NCBI GenBank assembly: GCA_024752435.1 | Contig: CP103020.1 | Location: 1,488,001 to 1,552,000, forward strand | Length of the DNA: 64,000 nucleotides | From: Allantophomopsis cytisporea | Lineage: Eukaryota > Ascomycota > Leotiomycetes > Phacidiales > Phacidiaceae | Direction: 5' to 3' | In this document: one piece after another, positions 11,729-22,567 of the stretch | How positions within the stretch are numbered: position 1 is the first letter of the stretch | Layout: every line of letters begins with the position of its first letter | Made by a program: the position numbers and the translations under genes | The notes under the pieces: generated by a model | The model's database searches: none | The model's input: the letters and a program-made list of their open reading frames with translations, nothing else | What the model was told of the DNA's origin: nothing

Positions 11729-13517
11729 ATGTCTCGCAGGGCGCCCAACCCCGCCGCAGAGCGCGCCGCTCAGAACCAGGCGACCATCAAGAGTCTATTG
11801 AAGCTCGAGGGGAACAAGAGCTGTGCTGATTGCAAACGCAACAAGCGTAAGTAATTCTTAGGGAATTTTGTCGCAGTTTCTAGCTTGAGAACCTACATGC
11901 TAACTTTTGGTTACAGATCCAAGATGGGCTAGTTGGAACTTGGGCGTCTTCATTTGCATTCGCTGTTCAGGGATACACCGTGGAATGGGAGTACATATTA
12001 GTAAAGTCAAGTCCGTCGACCTTGACTCCTGGACCGACGAACAACTTCAGAGTGTACTCAAATGGGGAAACTCAAGAGCAAATAAGTATTGGGAGGCAAA
12101 GCTGGCACCAGGACATGTTCCTTCGGAGGCCAAGATCGAGAACTTTATTCGAACCAAATACGACTCCAAGAGATGGGTTATGGACGGTCCAATTCCAGAT
12201 CCCTCCACATTGGATGTAGATGGAGATGATGATATGCCCCTCAACCTTGTTAAGGAGAAGCACAACATCGAACGATCGAACTCACAGAGAACAGCCGCCG
12301 CTCCTAGCGGTCCCTCACAGATACGACGAGCGCCACAACCAGATCTCTTTGCTGACGACTCGCCTCCAACACCCCGCGCGAATACTGCTTCGCCATCTAC
12401 AACTGCTCGACCTCCTCCGAAGGCCGAAGCGGCTCCTCCGAAACAGACAAAACCTGCAGATTCTCTCCTGGGTCTCGACTTCTTCGGCACAGCTTCACCA
12501 CCCCCGAATCGACCAGCAAGTGCTGCAGCTACACCTGGTGCCACACAGTCCCGACCAGATCTCAAACAATCCATCTTATCTCTATATGCATCTGTGCCTA
12601 AACCGCAACCACCTCAACAACCACAGCATGCTCAACATGCATCGTCTGGCTCGTTTGGTGGCATGCAATCCCCTTCAAGCTCATCTTTCGGCGGAATGAC
12701 TGATGCCTTTGGAGGATTGAGCTTCGGCGGTAGCTCAGCATCTTCACCCGCTCCGGTTCAAGCTGCGAAGCCATCTGCATTCGCAGGACTTGGTAACCTC
12801 TCCAGCCACCGTTCCACACCTTCACAGACCAGCTCTCCGGCCTCCAACTTTGGAGGCAACTTCTTTGATGCAAAGCCAGCGCAGAAGCCTACACCACCTC
12901 CTGCTCAAGCTTCAAGAACAATGAGCTCTTCAAGTGGCTTCGGAGCATTTGGTTCGGCCCCCAGTGCAACTCCTACCACAGCCCCTGCGAGCTCTGCTTT
13001 TGGTGACCTGTTCGACTTTTCCACCCCAGCCCCAGCACCAGCCCCAGCAGTACCAAAGCAGACAATCGCTTCTCCTTCGCTTCAGCAAAACTCCGTCTTC
13101 AACCTCTCTCAACCACAAGCACCTGCCCAGCCGAAAGCACAACCGCCGGCAGCAGCTTCAATGGGCTGGGGCAATGATGCAAATGCTTGGGGCTCCGACA
13201 ATGCCTGGGCCGACCCAACACCAGTTCAGACTGCACCAGCACCTACCCAAGCAGCTCACCCACCAATTCAATCTAGTTCCGACAACTTTGGATGGGGCGG
13301 ATCTGGATCGTTGGCAACTCAGAGCATTATTCATGGAGGCGGTGGGACATTTAGTCCTGTTACTGCAACGCCTCCTAAGGTCAGTGCTGATGACGATTTT
13401 GGAGGGTGGAGTAGTGCTGCACCTGCTACGCCTGCTGCTACTACTTCATCTACTGCAAAACCAGCAAGCGGATTCGCAGCAGGTAGTGATGATCTGTTCT
13501 CGAACGTATGGGGTTAG
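11729..13517 (+). CDS. Arf GTPase-activating protein (Age2/SMAP-like)
   Basis: Would stimulate GTP hydrolysis on Arf at the Golgi/endosome during vesicle budding. Exons are 11729-11846 and 11917-13517, giving 572 residues. The 70-bp intron splits the zinc finger and restores CADCKRNKHPRWASW. The ArfGAP domain fills about residues 18-140 with a CxxC-x16-CxxC finger, the catalytic arginine in the GIHRGMG stretch, and VKSVDLDSW. The remainder (from about 150) is disordered and rich in Pro, Ala, Ser and Gln. It carries repeated FGG and FG patches and WG-type motifs near the C-terminus, likely adaptor or clathrin contacts. Age2 and Gts1/SMAP types have a similar plan, so the exact orthologue is open. 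Confidence 0.9.
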
Positions 13518-13788
13518 GTTATTTTTAAGAATACCTGGCAGGCTCTCTGGGCGTTTCTGGATTGCTAGTCACTTAGAATGAATTTCGAAACAGTGACTAT
13601 ATAGAATAAAGATTCATGACAAAGGCTGTACCGTAATTCCATAACCATGACGCCCGTGCTATGCTATGCTCCTCTCGACGCCTATCCTACATTGTCTGCA
13701 TTATTATCGTGACCTGCTCTTCCAGCGAGCAAGATGAACGTTTACCCTCCGGGATGATCTTCCGCAGGAGTACGCTGACAACCCCATT

Positions 13789-14141
13789 TCAAAAGAAGAA
13801 TCTCATCAACCACCAAAGAATAATGAAGGCGCCGCTAATAATGCCAGCCAACTTCAATATCGCCACTTTGTTTCCCGACGCTGCCATTCTTCCCAATCTT
13901 CCCGCCGAGCCTTTGAGAGAAGAAGACATGGATGAGAAAGTATCCGACTTATCCAGAAAATCAGTAACTCATCCAGCCAGCTTATAGCCTACTAAGGGGC
14001 ACATACTGTATTATCAATCATATCCTGGGCTCTCGCATTGTCGTAAATATCTACCGTAACACCGCGCAGAGCGCTGACTTTCGCTGAAAGCTCGGAAAGG
14101 CGATCATTGTTCTGGCGCTCGCGCTCATATGCGTCCGACAT
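13789..14141 (-). CDS. Bet1/Sft1-like SNARE
   Basis: A small tail-anchored Qc-type SNARE of the ER-Golgi or intra-Golgi step. Exons on the minus strand are 14141-14007 and 13947-13789, with a 59-bp intron of phase 0, giving 97 residues. The N-terminal half has the heptad pattern of a SNARE helix (RLSELSAKVSALRGVTVDIY). The second exon continues it (SDTFSSMSSSLKGSAGRLGRM) and ends in one hydrophobic anchor of about 20 residues closed by RFFF. Length and lack of an N-terminal extension fit Sft1 better than yeast Bet1, but I cannot separate them by eye. An upstream in-frame ATG at 14204 is less likely. It is convergent with the ArfGAP gene. Confidence 0.82.
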
Positions 14142-14828
14142 GATGGCTAGGTGTGAAATAGGAGATAATCTTGGGCAAGAACGCTGTTGGCCAGTCCGAA
14201 GCAATCTGCTCTTGACTTGGTAATTCGTGGGAGGATCTGCGATATGCTGCGATGTGGATGGAACTGGAGGGGTTGCGCGGACTGGATTATGTGTGAGGAA
14301 GCAGTGGTTTCAAAGAGCGACGACGTCGTGACTGTGGTGTTGTCTGGCTGTTCGCGGGCGGCCAATTGTGGCTGGTGTCTCCTCGGTCGCAAGCCGTTAC
14401 GAGCTCCTCGTTCAGCCACAGCGGAGTGTCGGAGCTTTTCCATTCACTCACTAGATACCTTTGCGATGCTCGGCACTAACACATACAGCGTCATCAGCTG
14501 ATAGATGGAGCAGCAGAAGCTCAGCGCCAATGTAGGTATGATCTCTCTCACAGCCACCATACGCGTACGTTGCACAGTATTTCACACACATAGGCAGCGA
14601 TTTACAAAACAAGACTCTTTAATAACAGAGCATCTTCCATTGTCAATCTTGAACTTGTTCTTGATATCCTTCTCATACTTCTTGTTTCAACATAGCCCAC
14701 AATAGTACCGCTTTCGATAGCTTTCAAGGTTTATCATTACCGCAACTCTCCACATCCTCGTGTTTATAAAGCCTCGTTTGCGCGCAGCCAGGCGCACCCA
14801 CTCCCAACTACTCTGAAAGACGATCAAG
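14142..14828. other. divergent promoter region, SNARE/Ysc84-like gene
   Basis: Holds the promoters of the minus-strand SNARE and the plus-strand SYLF-SH3 gene. No further gene was seen. Confidence 0.55.
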
Positions 14829-16155
14829 ATGCCCATGGGAATTCATAATCCGCTTCCGTCGTCTATGGCGTGTACGTTTGTATATTTGCATTTATTGCTC
14901 AGCTTTGTACTTGACATCATAGCTGACCAACCACCTAGCGGAGTGTAAGAAATGCGGTAAGATTCTCGCGTCTTTCGTCGACCCACGACAGTCATTCGGC
15001 CCAGACAAGATCATTCCTCCTTCAGTGCTAGCGGCGGCGAAGGGACTTTGTGTGATGACCGTGTTCAAAGCGGGTTTCTTAGGCAGTGGACGATATGGAA
15101 ATGGAATTGTTGTGGCGCGTCTCTCGGATGGATCCTGGTCGGCTCCATCAGCCGTTGCAACGGCTGGCGGCGGATTTGGTGGACAAATTGGTTTCGAACT
15201 TACAGATTTCGTCTTTATCCTGAACGATGCTGCCGCCGTGCGTACATTCTCTCAGGCTGGTTCCCTGACACTGGGTGGAAACGTCTCCATTGCTGCCGGT
15301 CCAGTAGGTCGAAATGCCGAGGCTGCCGGCGCTGCAAGCTTGAAGGGTGTCGCAGGAGTCTTTGCATACAGCAAAACGAAGGGTCTCTTTGCCGGTGTTT
15401 CATTGGAAGGATCCGCAATCATCGAGAGAAGAGACGCTAACGAGAAATTATATGGGAGAAGACTGAAGGCATCTGAGCTTCTCGAGGGAGCTATTCGACC
15501 TCCCCCGGCTGCCGATGCACTCATGAATGTGTTGAACTCACGGGTCTTCGCCGGAATTCCTATAGGAGACGATACTATGTATAACGATGTCCCAGTTTAC
15601 GATGACCGTCGCGACTTTGATAGTGGCTATTCTGCCAGAGACAGCACTAGTAGCTTCGGTCGAAACAACTCTAATGATTTTGTCAGTAGTAACAGACCTA
15701 CTCGAGCAAGTACTTGGAACGATGACATATATGATCGGTCTCCAACAACTCCATTTGGTGTCACTGGCGCACGCAGCCGTGCAAGTACCGCGCTAGTTGA
15801 CGACGACTACAGATATTCTGATACTGCAAGTACGCAAACAAAACGATCAAGTATGGGTCCCGCGAGACCTGCTGCTCCTAAGCCTGTTTTTGGGAATAAA
15901 ACAGGCAGTTTGAGAAAAGATGAAGCTATTGCATTGTTTACCTTTGAGGCTGATCAACCTGGAGATTTGGGATTCAAGAAGGGGGAGGTCATTCAAGTGA
16001 CGAAGAAGACAAGTAGCGACAATGACTGGTGGTAAGTTGGACGAGTTCGAGCCTATTCCGAGGGAATGGGATGATGCTGACAACCTTGCAGGACGGGTGT
16101 GATTGGAACCAGGACGGGAATTTTCCCAAGCAACTACGTCAAGATGAAGGAATAG
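14829..16155 (+). CDS. lsb3: SYLF-SH3 protein (Ysc84/Lsb3 type)
   Basis: An actin-patch protein that binds phosphoinositides and actin through the SYLF domain and recruits proline-rich partners such as Las17 through SH3. Exons are 14829-14871, 14939-16031 and 16092-16155, giving 399 residues. The SYLF domain occupies about residues 10-215: ILASFVDPRQSFGPDKIIP, GLCVMTVFKAGFLGSGRYG, a glycine-rich loop, then TLGGNVSIAAGPVGRNAEA. A Ser/Asp/Arg-rich linker follows. The SH3 domain is at about 338-399 (ALFTFEADQPGDLGFKKGE, DNDWWTG, GIFPSNYV). The last intron falls inside the SH3 WW codon pair, and splicing is needed to complete it. S. cerevisiae has two paralogues, LSB3 and YSC84; one copy is seen here. 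Confidence 0.93.
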
Positions 16156-17557
16156 ATGTCAGCATGGTGGCGTTCTGGCATACCAATCTACGCTCTGAGA
16201 TCTTTGGGTTTGATATTTTATTAGCGAATGTTCGCGCTCTGGACATCTGGGTTTTGCATGTACATTGACCGTTTTGGAGTAAACAGAAGTAAATTCTACA
16301 AATAGACTTTCTGATCATGGTTGGTGAGGATCTTTACAAACATGTTTACACATGTATATACTTAAAATCTACTCGAAAGTACACACCTGACATTAGCACA
16401 GCCCTCGTCATGCCTGCATGATATGTCGAGCTATGCTATTTTGTCTTCAGCTTATGATAGCTGCCGATGATAATCAACCCACCTTCCCGGCCTCCCGCAT
16501 GTTTTCTTGCCTGATAGACCCCAAGCACGAAATAGATTAAAACAGACATCGTTGATGTTGTAAAATAGTTTCCTGATATGGACAATCCAAAGAGAAGAAA
16601 TCATTGATCAACATAAGTGCATAAGTCAGACAGGCAACAACAATATCAAGAATGACTACCCGTCATATTTTTATAACCTGCGATCAAAGTTGGCTGAGTC
16701 ATAGACTAATCTATCAATTGCTCTGACACAACTGAAGCACTGAAGTACAGAAAGCCAGCATAATTTCAGAGAAAGAGAGAGAGAGAAAGAATTCTGCCCG
16801 AAAATCTGCCAGAGTCTTTGGATTCAGCCTTATCATGCATGCATGCATTTCTATGGTAATTGAACCTCGACGCAAGATTTATTTTCATGGTATCGTACCG
16901 CGCTCCACTCACAACACCCAGCCCCGCGGCAATGGTGACACCTCGTTCAATTCCCCTTCCTACTCTTCCCCGCCGCCACGCTCTGCTCTGACTCTATCCA
17001 GTCACGCATTGCGGCATCATCACGTCAGACATCAGCGCTCCAATGGTCAATGATCCATCTGCACGACGCTATAGGTCTTTTGTATCACAGCTGTCAGGTA
17101 CGGTTGACGGGTGAAGCGAGGCTTGCCTTACGCCCTTCGGGTCATCAACCCGTTCCTGTAGCTTTTCAAAAAAGACATCTGCTAGATTCCTTTCGATTTT
17201 GCTGAAATTTGGCACAAAGCTGCGTCGACCTTCTCTTATCTCGTTGGCGAGTTCGGCGGGAGGGGGCTGAATGCAATTGCAGGTTGGGGTCTGGGATTCG
17301 TACAGCTCGGTCAGCCTCACCGGTCGGTCTATCGTCATGAGGCAGCCGTCTCTTTTTATAAGCTTTGCGTCTTTTCACTTCCCCCTCCTGGGTATACCTT
17401 TGGAGTTGTGTAAGGTATATAGAGGTGATTATATCTCAGGTTGAGAGTAAGTCATTCTCCAGTTCAGTCATCATTTTAGTATCGTTTCTTCGTATACAAA
17501 CAATTCACTATATCAATCCAAATTATACTTCTTTCTGTCTTCGCACCAACAGCAATC
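16156..17557. other. intergenic region, promoter of the NHDP-repeat gene
   Basis: 1.4 kb without a convincing gene. CCCCT boxes (stress-response-element-like) occur near 17385 and a TATATAG motif near 17416, about 140 bases before the NHDP-repeat start. Their function is inference. Confidence 0.5.
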
Positions 17558-18684
17558 ATGTCCGCAACTACAGTTGTCAAGGGCGTTAATGGCAAACCAG
17601 TCATTGCAGTCGCCAAGAATGGTTTCAATGGCGTAGGAAGAGAGACTCCTGTCTCAATCACTATTAAGTCCGAGGTGACTCCAATCACTGCAGATCCGGA
17701 GGTCATTACGCTTTTGAAGAAAGCACTTGAGGAGGCCTCTAGAGATGGAATTGCAAGAGTCTTGAGTTCATTCTTCGCTGGGTATGCTTCCACATGCTAT
17801 CCAATGGAAAGGATACTGACATTCTTAGTCACTCTGTACAGTCCCTGGGAAAGGACACGGCTGTCAAGCCAATCTCTAGCAATGTCGCAAGCACCAATGG
17901 GAACCACGATCCCGAACTTTCCGCTGCTGGCAACCACGATCCTGACCTGACAGTTGCCAACACCGCTGATGACGACGGAAACCATGATCCAGAATTCTCT
18001 ATTCAGGGCAACCATGATCCTGAGTTGACTGTGGCTGACAATGATGGAAACCACGATCCAGTGCCAGCCCCAGTTTCAAGAAAGGCTGTGCCAGTTTCAA
18101 GAGTTACGAACGGAAACCATGACCCACACGGCAAACAGAAGCCAGTTCAGAAGGTCACACAATCAAGCGCGAATGGAAACCATGACCCTGTACTTTCAGT
18201 TGCTGGTAATCACGATCCCGAATTGACTGTAGCTGATGATGGAAATCACGACCCTGAACCATCCCCTGTGGCGGATGATGATGGAAACCATGATCCCTTG
18301 CCAGCTCCAGTCTCAAGAGCTGCGAATGGAAACCATGATCCTCTGCCAGCTCCAGTCTCAAGAGCTGCGAATGGAAACCATGATCCTCTGCCAGCTCCAG
18401 TCTCAAGAGCTGCGAATGGAAATCACGATCCTGTGCTTTCAGTTGCCGGTAATCACGATCCCGAATTGACTGTAGCTGATGATGGAAATCACGACCCTGA
18501 ACCATCCCCTGTGGCGGATGATGATGGAAACCATGATCCTCTGCCAGCCCCAGTCTCAAGAGCTACGAACGGAAACCACGACCCTCGCGACAAGCAGAAC
18601 ACACTCAAGAAAACTACACAATCAAGTACGAATGGGAACCACGATCCTGAATTCGCTATTCAGGGCAATCACGATCCAAAGTAG
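17558..18684 (+). CDS. NHDP-repeat protein of unknown function
   Basis: Two exons, 17558-17781 and 17829-18684 (47-bp intron), encode 359 residues. I recognise no family. Residues 1-75 look folded and include a predicted amphipathic helix (DPEVITLLKKALEEASRDG). From about residue 98 to the end the pentapeptide GNHDP occurs 19 times, spaced roughly 8-20 residues by variable linkers such as ELTVADD, EPSPVADDD, LPAPVSRAAN and VLSVA. The repeat part is hydrophilic, rich in Asn, Asp, Pro and His, lacks Cys, and is likely disordered. No signal peptide, membrane span, GPI signal or dibasic Kex2 site is evident, so it is probably intracellular. Within the repeats a 45-bp unit is tandemly triplicated and a block of about 150 bp is duplicated. 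Confidence 0.8.
18283..18417 (+). repeat. three tandem 45-bp units within the NHDP gene
   Basis: Units start at 18283, 18328 and 18373, each coding GNHDPLPAPVSRAAN. The second and third are nearly identical, indicating recent slippage or unequal exchange that keeps the reading frame. Confidence 0.9.
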
Positions 18685-19168
18685 TCTAACTTTGGGTTAT
18701 ATGGGGGATTGTTGCTGGTACACCATGATCTCTAAGCTGCTATCGTTGATACGGATTTCCATCTGTGATGCATTATCATTTCCTATCTGATTATTCTGCA
18801 AAATAGTTCGTCTTGTTGTATACCGTTGAGCATTTTTACGAGCGTGGGGGTACATTTGTTGAAAAAAACAATATCAAACTTCACTTTTTCTTATTTAATG
18901 TCATGCGCAAGCATATATTACCCCAATTGGCCCGATTGAGCTGGATCTACACTCATTCCTACAAATTGAATCTCAATTCTACTTTTAACTCATGCTACTA
19001 TGCTACGTGAAAATAAATCAATCTCCAATCTCCATCTCAAAGTGAATATATCATGCCAATTAACTCTCCAACTGCTGGATTTGTTCGATTACTGAGAAAA
19101 TAGAAGGACCGTCGTAACGAACTCCCTCTATCAGCGCTCCCAAAGTTCTAATACCCATCTTTAGTTCT
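18685..19168. other. convergent intergenic region
   Basis: Between the stops of the NHDP-repeat gene and the Nudix gene. AT-rich, no gene seen. Confidence 0.6.
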
Positions 19169-19789
19169 TCAAATCCCGCCCAGCAATCGCAAACAAGCCC
19201 CTAACGTCTCTGCAGTTTCCTCAAAAGTCACCAACTCAAGCGCCCGTTCCCAAGAACACCACTCCGCGCCAGCAACCTCCTTCTCCTGCACCACAACATC
19301 ACCACTTAAGCCTACCACAGCCGCAAAAAACCGCACCTCCTTCCACCCCTTCAAGTCCGGCTGCCAATACCTCTCAGTAACACTCCAAAGCTCCCTCTCG
19401 CCCTCTCCAGCTCCACCAGCATCATTACCATCACGCGAAGGAACCCGTAACAGATCCGCCTCACGCACAATCAGTCCCGTCTCCTCCCTCAACTCCCGCA
19501 TGGCGCTCTCCACAACCGAGCCATCCCATGCCTCGGCATGTCCCTTCGGCAGGGCCCAGAAGCGGGCGTTGCCGCGCGTTTTCTGGTGGATGAGGAGGAC
19601 TTGCGTCGTTGGTGCTGAGGGGATTGTCGGCATTGGAGCTGATGATGGGGATGAGGAGTGTGCGGATGTCATGAGACGCAGGGGGATGATGCCGTAGGAG
19701 CGGTCGACTACTTCATCTGTGAGGAAGGGGCCTGCAGGGCGTCTGGGCCGGGGTTGGGTGGTGGGGGCCGGCGTCGGCGTGGGGGACAT
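19169..19789 (-). CDS. Nudix hydrolase (Ap4A hydrolase-like)
   Basis: Hydrolyses a nucleoside diphosphate linked to another moiety; the LPKGH context and length resemble diadenosine polyphosphate hydrolases. Single exon, 206 residues. After a Pro/Thr-rich start, the fold begins at SYGIIPLRL and continues through VLLIHQ to FWALPKGHAE. The Nudix helix ends in the canonical REL-R-EE-T-GL. Spacing between its Gly and that REL is one residue longer than the consensus and the usual first Glu is an Asp (AWDGSVVESAM), a mild deviation. A low-complexity Ser/Pro insert follows the first strand. The GC-rich body contrasts with the AT-rich flanks. Confidence 0.85.
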   Translation of the reverse strand: MSPTPTPAPTTQPRPRRPAGPFLTDEVVDRSYGIIPLRLMTSAHSSSPSSAPMPTIPSAPTTQVLLIHQKTRGNARFWALPKGHAEAWDGSVVESAMRELREETGLIVREADLLRVPSRDGNDAGGAGEGERELWSVTERYWQPDLKGWKEVRFFAAVVGLSGDVVVQEKEVAGAEWCSWERALELVTFEETAETLGACLRLLGGI

Positions 19790-20366
19790 TGTGGTTGGTG
19801 TGGTGTGTCTAAATTTGGGTAGTCCTCGAGAGTAAATAGAATGAGAGGTGAAGGATAGAGAGAGACTATTTATACAGTGTTACGGGCAGAGTGGTGTTGC
19901 TTGTTGATATGACTTTCAGGGTGGGAATCTGAGTCGACGTCACGTGTATATCATACTTCAAGCATTGGTAGGCAATTACAGTTACAGAATTATCTCATAA
20001 AATGGGAGACGTCGTTGAATTGGCACTTTGTATTCTTGAGCCTGAACTTCGGATCAGATCTCGTACTGGACAATTCATTATGTAGCAGCCTTAGATTCCA
20101 AGATAAAGATGGCCCCGATGTTGTAACAAATGAACAACTTACTGATCAAGAAATTTCACAAGACCACACACAATCACGACAAGAGTCCAAAATTCAATGC
20201 AACGATGCATACCATGCTCTCTTCATAATACTACTATGTTACACAGCGCCCATTCATGCAAGAGAAAAAAAAAAAACTATCGAAGGGTGGAAAACTTTGT
20301 AAACCCTGAAACACCAAAATACAATTCTTTTGCAAATAAATTCTCTATGAATCATAAATCAAGAAT
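19790..20366. other. intergenic region between Nudix start and BiP stop
   Basis: Contains the Nudix promoter and the BiP 3' flank. Overlapping palindromic motifs GACGTCAC and CACGTG sit at 19936-19946, about 150 bases upstream of the Nudix start codon. No gene seen. Confidence 0.55.
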
Positions 20367-22567
20367 CTACAACTCGTCGTGCAAGCCTGGCTCATCATCA
20401 TCGCCGGCACCACCAGCTCCCTGGTAAAGCTTGCTGGTGATTGGGTAGGCGACGTTGGAAAGCTTCTCCTTCTGCTCGGCGAAGTCCTCAGCGGTGGCGC
20501 TGTGGGCATTCTCCTCGAGCCAGTCGGTAGTCTCCTTGATAGCCTCGAGAAGCTGTGATATTCATTAGTATGTGTTTCTTAAGAGTTAAGGGGCTATGAG
20601 GGAACTTACAGTCTCCTTGTCATCCTCATCGATCTTGCCTCCAAGACCCTCCTCGTCGTTGACCTGGTTCTTAAGGGAGAAAGCGTAGTTCTCAACACCG
20701 TTGCGAGCCTCGATTCTCTCCTTGGTGGCCTTGTCCTCATCGGCGTACTTCTCAGCTTCCTCAACCATACGGTCAATGTCCTCCTGAGTAAGACGGCCCT
20801 TGTCGTTGGTGATGGTGATAGACTCGGACTTTCCAGTTCCCTTGTCACCGGCGGTAACCTTCAAGATTCCGTTGGCGTCAAGCTCGAAGGAGACCTCAAT
20901 TTGAGGAACACCGCGTGGGGCTGGTGGGATACCGGTAAGCTCGAACTTTCCGAGCTGGTTGTTGTCCTTGGTCATGGTACGCTCGCCCTCGAAAACCTGG
21001 ATCAAGACCACTGGCTGGTTGTCGGCGGCAGTGGAGAAGATCTGAGACTTGCGGGTTGGGATAACAGTGTTACGTGGAATGAGCTTAGTCATGACACCAC
21101 CGGTGGTCTCGATACCAAGAGTCAATGGGTTGACGTCCATGAGTACGACACCGCTGGTACCCTCGGCACCAGACAAGATACCACCCTGGACAGCGGCACC
21201 GAAAGCGACAGCCTCATCTGGGTTGATACCCTTGGAAGCCTTCTTACCACCGAAGTACTCCTCAATGAGGGCCTGAACCTTTGGAATACGGGTGGAGCCA
21301 CCGACCAAGACAATGTCGTCAACCTCGGTCTTCTTGACCTTGGCATCCTTGAGGACCTGCTCAACTGGCTTGAGGGTCTTCTTGAAGAGGTCGTTGTTAA
21401 GCTCCTCGAACTTGGCGCGGGTAAGAGTCTCAGAGAAGTCGTTGCCCTGGTGGAAAGCTTCGATTTCGATACGGGTAGACTGCTGGGAGGAGAGAGTACG
21501 CTTGGCCTTCTCAGCCTCACGCTTCAGCTTACCCATGGTCTTAAGGTCCTTGGTGATATCGACATTGTGCTTCTTGTTGTAGGACTTGGCGAAGTAGTTG
21601 ATGATGCGCTGATCGAAATCCTCACCTCCCAAGTGGGTGTCACCAGCGGTGGAAAGAACCTCGAAAACACCGTCATCAATGGAAAGAAGAGAGACATCGA
21701 AAGTTCCTCCTCCGAGATCGTAGACAATGATTTGGCGTTCACCATCAGTCTTGTCCAAACCGTACGCAATAGCTGCGGCGGTTGGCTCGTTAACAATACG
21801 GAGAACGTTCAAACCAGCGATGATACCAGCGTCCTTGGTGGCCTGTCTCTGGTTGTCGTTGAAGTAAGCTGGGACAGTGACGACGGCGTGGGTGACCTTC
21901 TTGCCCAAGTATGTCTCGGCGACATCCTTCATCTTTCCAAGAATCATAGCGGAAACCTCCTCCGGGGTGAAGACCTTTGGAGATCCGTTGACCTGAACAG
22001 AGACGGATGGCTTGCCATCCTTTTGGACAACGTCGAATGGGAAGTGCTTCATGTCACCCTGGACATCCTTGTCGTCAAACTTGCGACCGATCAAACGCCT
22101 GTGAACAGATTGTCAGTTCTTGACTCATTTCTGAATTGTTGTTAATGTGCACTTACTTGATATCGTAGATGGTGTTCTTTGGGTTGGCAGCAGCCTGGTT
22201 CTTGGCTGCGTCTCCCACAAGTCTCTCCTCATCGGTGAAAGCGACGTAAGATGGAGTGATACGGTTTCCTTGGTCGTTTACGAGAATCTCAACTTTTCCA
22301 GCTTGCATTACACCAACACAAGAGTATGTAGTTCCCAGATCAATACCAATAACTGCATAGGAATTGTTAGCGGGATGTTGATGGAGAATATGCAGAAGAC
22401 GATATCATGGATGGGCATTGCTTACCAGTTCCATAGTCCTCTTGCAATGGGTCCTGCTCAGATTGAGCCTGGACGCCTTGAAGAAGGGCGAGGGGAGAGA
22501 ATAAAAGAACAAGGTAGAAAAGAGCGGATAAACCGACAAACAACGGTGTTTGTGTGCCTCGAGCCAT
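20367..22567 (-). CDS. kar2: ER lumenal Hsp70 chaperone BiP/Kar2
   Basis: The ATP-dependent chaperone of the ER lumen, needed for translocation, folding and the unfolded-protein response. Minus-strand exons are 22567-22426, 22352-22157, 22098-20610 and 20552-20367, giving 670 residues, the normal BiP length. A hydrophobic signal peptide (FVGLSALFYLVLLFSPLAL) precedes an acidic start of the mature chain. Hsp70 signatures follow: GIDLGTTYSCVGV, VPAYFNDNQRQATKDAG, IVYDLGGGTFDVSLL, VGGSTRIPKVQ. The C-terminus is HDEL, the ER retrieval signal, encoded by the short last exon. Splice sites are all GT-AG with introns of 56-73 bp. A heat-shock-element-like site lies upstream. Confident. Confidence 0.98.

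Noticed and set aside
18155..18790. Repetitive frames in two other readings over the NHDP array
   Set aside because: Repeat units are multiples of three, so alternative frames also stay open; they lack the invariant motif and splicing signals.
20901..22145. 414-codon plus-strand open frame opposite kar2
   Set aside because: Antisense shadow of the BiP coding sequence; the Hsp70 protein on the minus strand explains it through codon bias.
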